Shown here piece by piece: positions 61,957 to 64,000 of a stretch of 64,000 nucleotides of DNA. The translations under genes and the position numbers were made by a program. Every line of letters begins with the position of its first letter. Within the stretch, counting starts at the first letter, position 1. Under the pieces are notes generated by a model. The model was not told the DNA's origin. It saw only the letters and a list, made by a program, of their open reading frames with translations, and did no database searches. The DNA comes from Spirosoma lacussanchae (lineage in GTDB: Bacteria; Bacteroidota; Bacteroidia; Cytophagales; Spirosomataceae), in NCBI RefSeq assembly GCF_005870035.1, contig NZ_SWJG01000002.1, forward strand, positions 310,001-374,000. The letters run 5' to 3'.

Positions 61957-62400
61957 CTAATTGCGAACGACCAGGAGGACCCCAGCCATGATCAAGACCA
62001 GCCCCAGCAAACGCCAGCCGTTGGCGGGGTGGAGGGTGAAGCCAAGCAGTCCGTAGTGATCCAGCACAACCGCGGCCAGCAGTTGTCCCGCAACGCTCAG
62101 GCTGACCAGGTTGCCAGAGCCTATTTTGGGAACGCTGGCAATAACCGTCGATACGTAAATGGCTCCGATAAAGCCACCCGTCCATTTCCACCAGCTTATT
62201 TGCCGGAACGTATCGATGGAAGGGGCCGACGAACTCGTTGTCAACAGCACCAGCAGCAGGGACACGAACCCGGTTCCGAACGAGATGGCAGCGGCCAGTA
62301 ACGGATTGGTAATGGCCTGCCTCAGATTGGCATTTACGCCCGCCTGAACCGTTATGGCGAGTCCGGTCAGGAAAGCAAGGAGTAAAAAAACGTAATTCAT
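61957..62400 (-). CDS. YdcZ/DUF606-type DMT membrane transporter
   Basis: A 147-residue inner-membrane protein from ATG 62400, with five hydrophobic segments. AFLTGLAITVQAGVNANLRQ, ISFGTGFVSLLLVLL, WWKWTGGFIGAIYVSTVIAS and LLAAVVLDHYGLLGF match the DUF606 family, half-size relatives of drug/metabolite transporters that work as dimers or pairs. The substrate is unknown. Often two such genes lie in tandem, but only one is seen here. Confidence 0.8.
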   Translation of the reverse strand: MNYVFLLLAFLTGLAITVQAGVNANLRQAITNPLLAAAISFGTGFVSLLLVLLTTSSSAPSIDTFRQISWWKWTGGFIGAIYVSTVIASVPKIGSGNLVSLSVAGQLLAAVVLDHYGLLGFTLHPANGWRLLGLVLIMAGVLLVVRN

Positions 62401-62492
62401 GACCGCAAAGGTAAGTACTGGAAGGTCAGCCTGCCCGACCAACCCACTATCCAATCCCCGTCGGGGCTGGGATACGGCGGCACGTGACTGGC

Positions 62493-63686
62493 CTACGGCT
62501 GCGTAATAGCCAGAAACATTTCGGCGGCCTGCCAGGCGTTAAGAACCGCCAGTTTCTGTTTCACGAGCCCCTTGTCCAATACGGTCAACCCCGGATAATG
62601 GGCGTCGCGGGTTTGCGCTTCCCAGCTCAGCGGGTAGTCGGCAGTACCGACGGGTGCCAGTTTTTGCCGATTGCCGGTGCGACTTCTGACATGATCGCTG
62701 GCCCAGGCCAGGTAAGGATAGCGCTCCCGGTCGGCGGCTGAAACCGGCGGACCCGGCACCGGCTCATCGGTCCGGGCCCACCAGCACAGCGATGCGTAGC
62801 TGTCGGTCTGTCTGGGCACCGGATAGGGGTTGGGCAGGCCAAGGGATGCCAGGCCGAAGTTCATCCAGGTAGTCTGATAAACGCCATGTTCGGCCGGGGT
62901 CGGTATGGCTCGCCGGGCCGAGTCGAGCGCCACGGCCACAACCGGATGGGTTTTGTCCGACACCAGCGACACCAGAAACAGAACCTGCCCCAGGTTATCG
63001 GCGCCGGTCATATCCTGGTAGCGATCGAGCGGGTCGCGCAGGGCCATGATCCAGTCGCGTATCAGGCCCAGGTTGCCGGTTTCGCGCAGGACCATAGCCA
63101 TCAGGGCCGCATCCCGATACCGGGGTCTGGTATAGACCATAAAGTTGGGCAGGGGACGACCAGCGCTGATGTTGATCAGCACTTCGTGGTGCAGCACCCG
63201 CAGAACGGGCCCGAACGGTTGGTTGGCAAAGCGGGGTAGCGTCAGCGGTCGGCGCGTACCGGGAATCAGCCGCGGGCGTTTACCGGGTTGTAGTACCCAG
63301 ACGCCCTGTTCGTCTTCCCGAATCTGAACAGACCGGGGGGGCTGCCCCGGTTCGTCGGCCAGGTCGAGATGAACCGTGTATTCTGACGGAACGATAACCT
63401 CTTTTTTTACCGTCCATTGCTCTTCGATATTACCGGTGAGCGCGTTGAGGAGCCGCCCGCTGCGGTAGATGAGCTTGAGCCGGTCGCCCATGCCGAAGAG
63501 AAAAAAAGACAGGTCAGGCACCGCAAATCGGGTCGGGTGGCCCTGCCGGAACTGGGTCAGGCTGGCCTGATAGGCTTGCCGCGTTTCGGTGGGATGGGGA
63601 AGCTGCGCTGGGGCGACCGGGCGCTGGGCGCTGGCTGCGAATGGGAATAGCAGAAAAAACAAATACCGGCTTCGTGGGCAGCTCAT
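62493..63686 (-). CDS. secreted hypothetical protein
   Basis: A 397-residue protein with a Sec signal (YLFFLLFPFAASAQ). The N-terminal half is beta-rich (FAVPDLSFFLFGMGDRLKLI, EYTVHLDLADEPGQPPRSVQ). The C-terminal half is helical, with paired Asp/Trp-rich phrases (LIRDWIMALRDPLDRYQDMT, LPNPYPVPRQTDSYASLCWW) and an ending LTVLDKGLVKQKLAVLNAWQ reminiscent of (alpha/alpha) barrels. I do not recognise the family. No catalytic motif can be named. Confidence 0.55.
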   Translation of the reverse strand: MSCPRSRYLFFLLFPFAASAQRPVAPAQLPHPTETRQAYQASLTQFRQGHPTRFAVPDLSFFLFGMGDRLKLIYRSGRLLNALTGNIEEQWTVKKEVIVPSEYTVHLDLADEPGQPPRSVQIREDEQGVWVLQPGKRPRLIPGTRRPLTLPRFANQPFGPVLRVLHHEVLINISAGRPLPNFMVYTRPRYRDAALMAMVLRETGNLGLIRDWIMALRDPLDRYQDMTGADNLGQVLFLVSLVSDKTHPVVAVALDSARRAIPTPAEHGVYQTTWMNFGLASLGLPNPYPVPRQTDSYASLCWWARTDEPVPGPPVSAADRERYPYLAWASDHVRSRTGNRQKLAPVGTADYPLSWEAQTRDAHYPGLTVLDKGLVKQKLAVLNAWQAAEMFLAITQP

Positions 63687-63756
63687 AGTCTGATCGGTTG
63701 GCTGGCTATTTGGTCAATAAACGACCAATGCTGGCAACCACCCATAAAACTAAAAA

Positions 63757-63799
63757 ATCGGTGTGATAATCAGCCGGAAAGATTGATTATCACACCGAT
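63757..63799 (-). terminator. terminator of the tagaturonate reductase-like gene
   Basis: A 16-base-pair perfect stem (63757-63772 with 63784-63799). On the minus strand it is followed by six T. It lies 23 bases after the stop codon of the gene to the right. Confidence 0.8.
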
Positions 63800-63821
63800 A
63801 CAGGCCGACGCTGGAACCGGG

Positions 63822-64000
63822 TCAGGCGGCCATGTGCTGGCGTAGCGTGGCTTCGGCTCCTTCGTTCAGCAGCTGGTTCAGGTTCTCGGCAACGGCGTCG
63901 ACAAAGCCGGGTAGTGTACTGAGGTCGGCCTGCCAGATGGTTACGTCAGACAGCACGCTCTTGACGAAGGTATGTACGGTGCTGGCCTCTTTGACATCGA
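63822..64000 (-). CDS. uxaB: tagaturonate reductase-like protein (C-terminus only)
   Basis: Only the last 59 or so residues are in the window; the gene continues past base 64000. They read HTFVKSVLSDVTIWQADLST followed by LPGFVDAVAENLNQLLNEGA. From memory the E. coli UxaB C-terminus has the same order (VLAEKDHWEQDLTQVPGL, VANDLDAILEKG). UxaB reduces tagaturonate to altronate in galacturonate breakdown. Other members of the polyol dehydrogenase family are possible because the cofactor domain is not visible. Confidence 0.55.
   Translation of the reverse strand, partial: DVKEASTVHTFVKSVLSDVTIWQADLSTLPGFVDAVAENLNQLLNEGAEATLRQHMAA

Overview
The window reads as chromosome of a Gram-negative Bacteroidota bacterium of the Cytophagales, most like Spirosoma or a close relative. 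The signs are a SusC/SusD pair, lipoproteins with short lipoboxes, several TAnnTTTG-type promoter elements, almost no Shine-Dalgarno sites, and moderately high GC with an AT-rich dip near 19.1-20.3 kb. I saw no rRNA, tRNA, CRISPR array or insertion sequence. The genus is an inference from gene content, not from a marker gene.

Layout. 0-4 kb holds miscellaneous envelope genes: a cut-off SdiA-regulated-like beta-propeller, a lipoprotein, a DUF6624-like protein and an LD-carboxypeptidase. 4-16.7 kb is rich in alpha-glucan and hydrolase genes: a GH63-like glucosidase, two serine hydrolases flanking an M28 peptidase, beta-phosphoglucomutase and two divergent GH13 amylases. 16.7-19.7 kb carries a DUF1460 protein, an orphan HsdR-N-like protein, AMP nucleosidase and a chagasin-like protease-inhibitor lipoprotein.

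20.3-36.5 kb is a polysaccharide utilization locus for L-fucose-containing glycans: SusC, SusD, an AraC regulator, L-fuconate dehydratase, an SDR very like L-fucose dehydrogenase, a FucP-type permease, a sialate O-acetylesterase-like esterase, a GH95 fucosidase and, convergently, a GH2 enzyme. Together they would import fucosylated oligosaccharides, deacetylate and defucosylate them, and burn fucose by the non-phosphorylating oxidative route. The lactonase and the late steps are not in the window.

36.7-50.3 kb is mixed: a TPR protein, a small heat-shock protein, a TrpF-like protein, two MFS exporters, an SMP-30-like propeller, argH, two Gfo/Idh/MocA oxidoreductases, a PD-(D/E)XK-like protein and a GH13 trehalose-synthase-like enzyme.

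50.4-61.8 kb is the most striking part, a light-biology island. On the minus strand, in transcription order, are a rhodopsin with the NDQ motif of light-driven sodium pumps, a Brp/Blh beta-carotene dioxygenase that would make its retinal, a baeRF-family protein and an HPF-family ribosome hibernation factor. Divergent from the rhodopsin is a tightly overlapping operon of bacteriophytochrome, response regulator and heme oxygenase (the biliverdin source). Two multi-PAS histidine kinases converge on it. One locus thus carries a retinal-based energy converter and a bilin-based red/far-red sensor, each beside the enzyme that makes its chromophore, sharing one divergent control region.

61.9-64 kb ends with a YdcZ-type transporter, an unrecognised secreted protein and the C-terminus of a tagaturonate-reductase-like enzyme.
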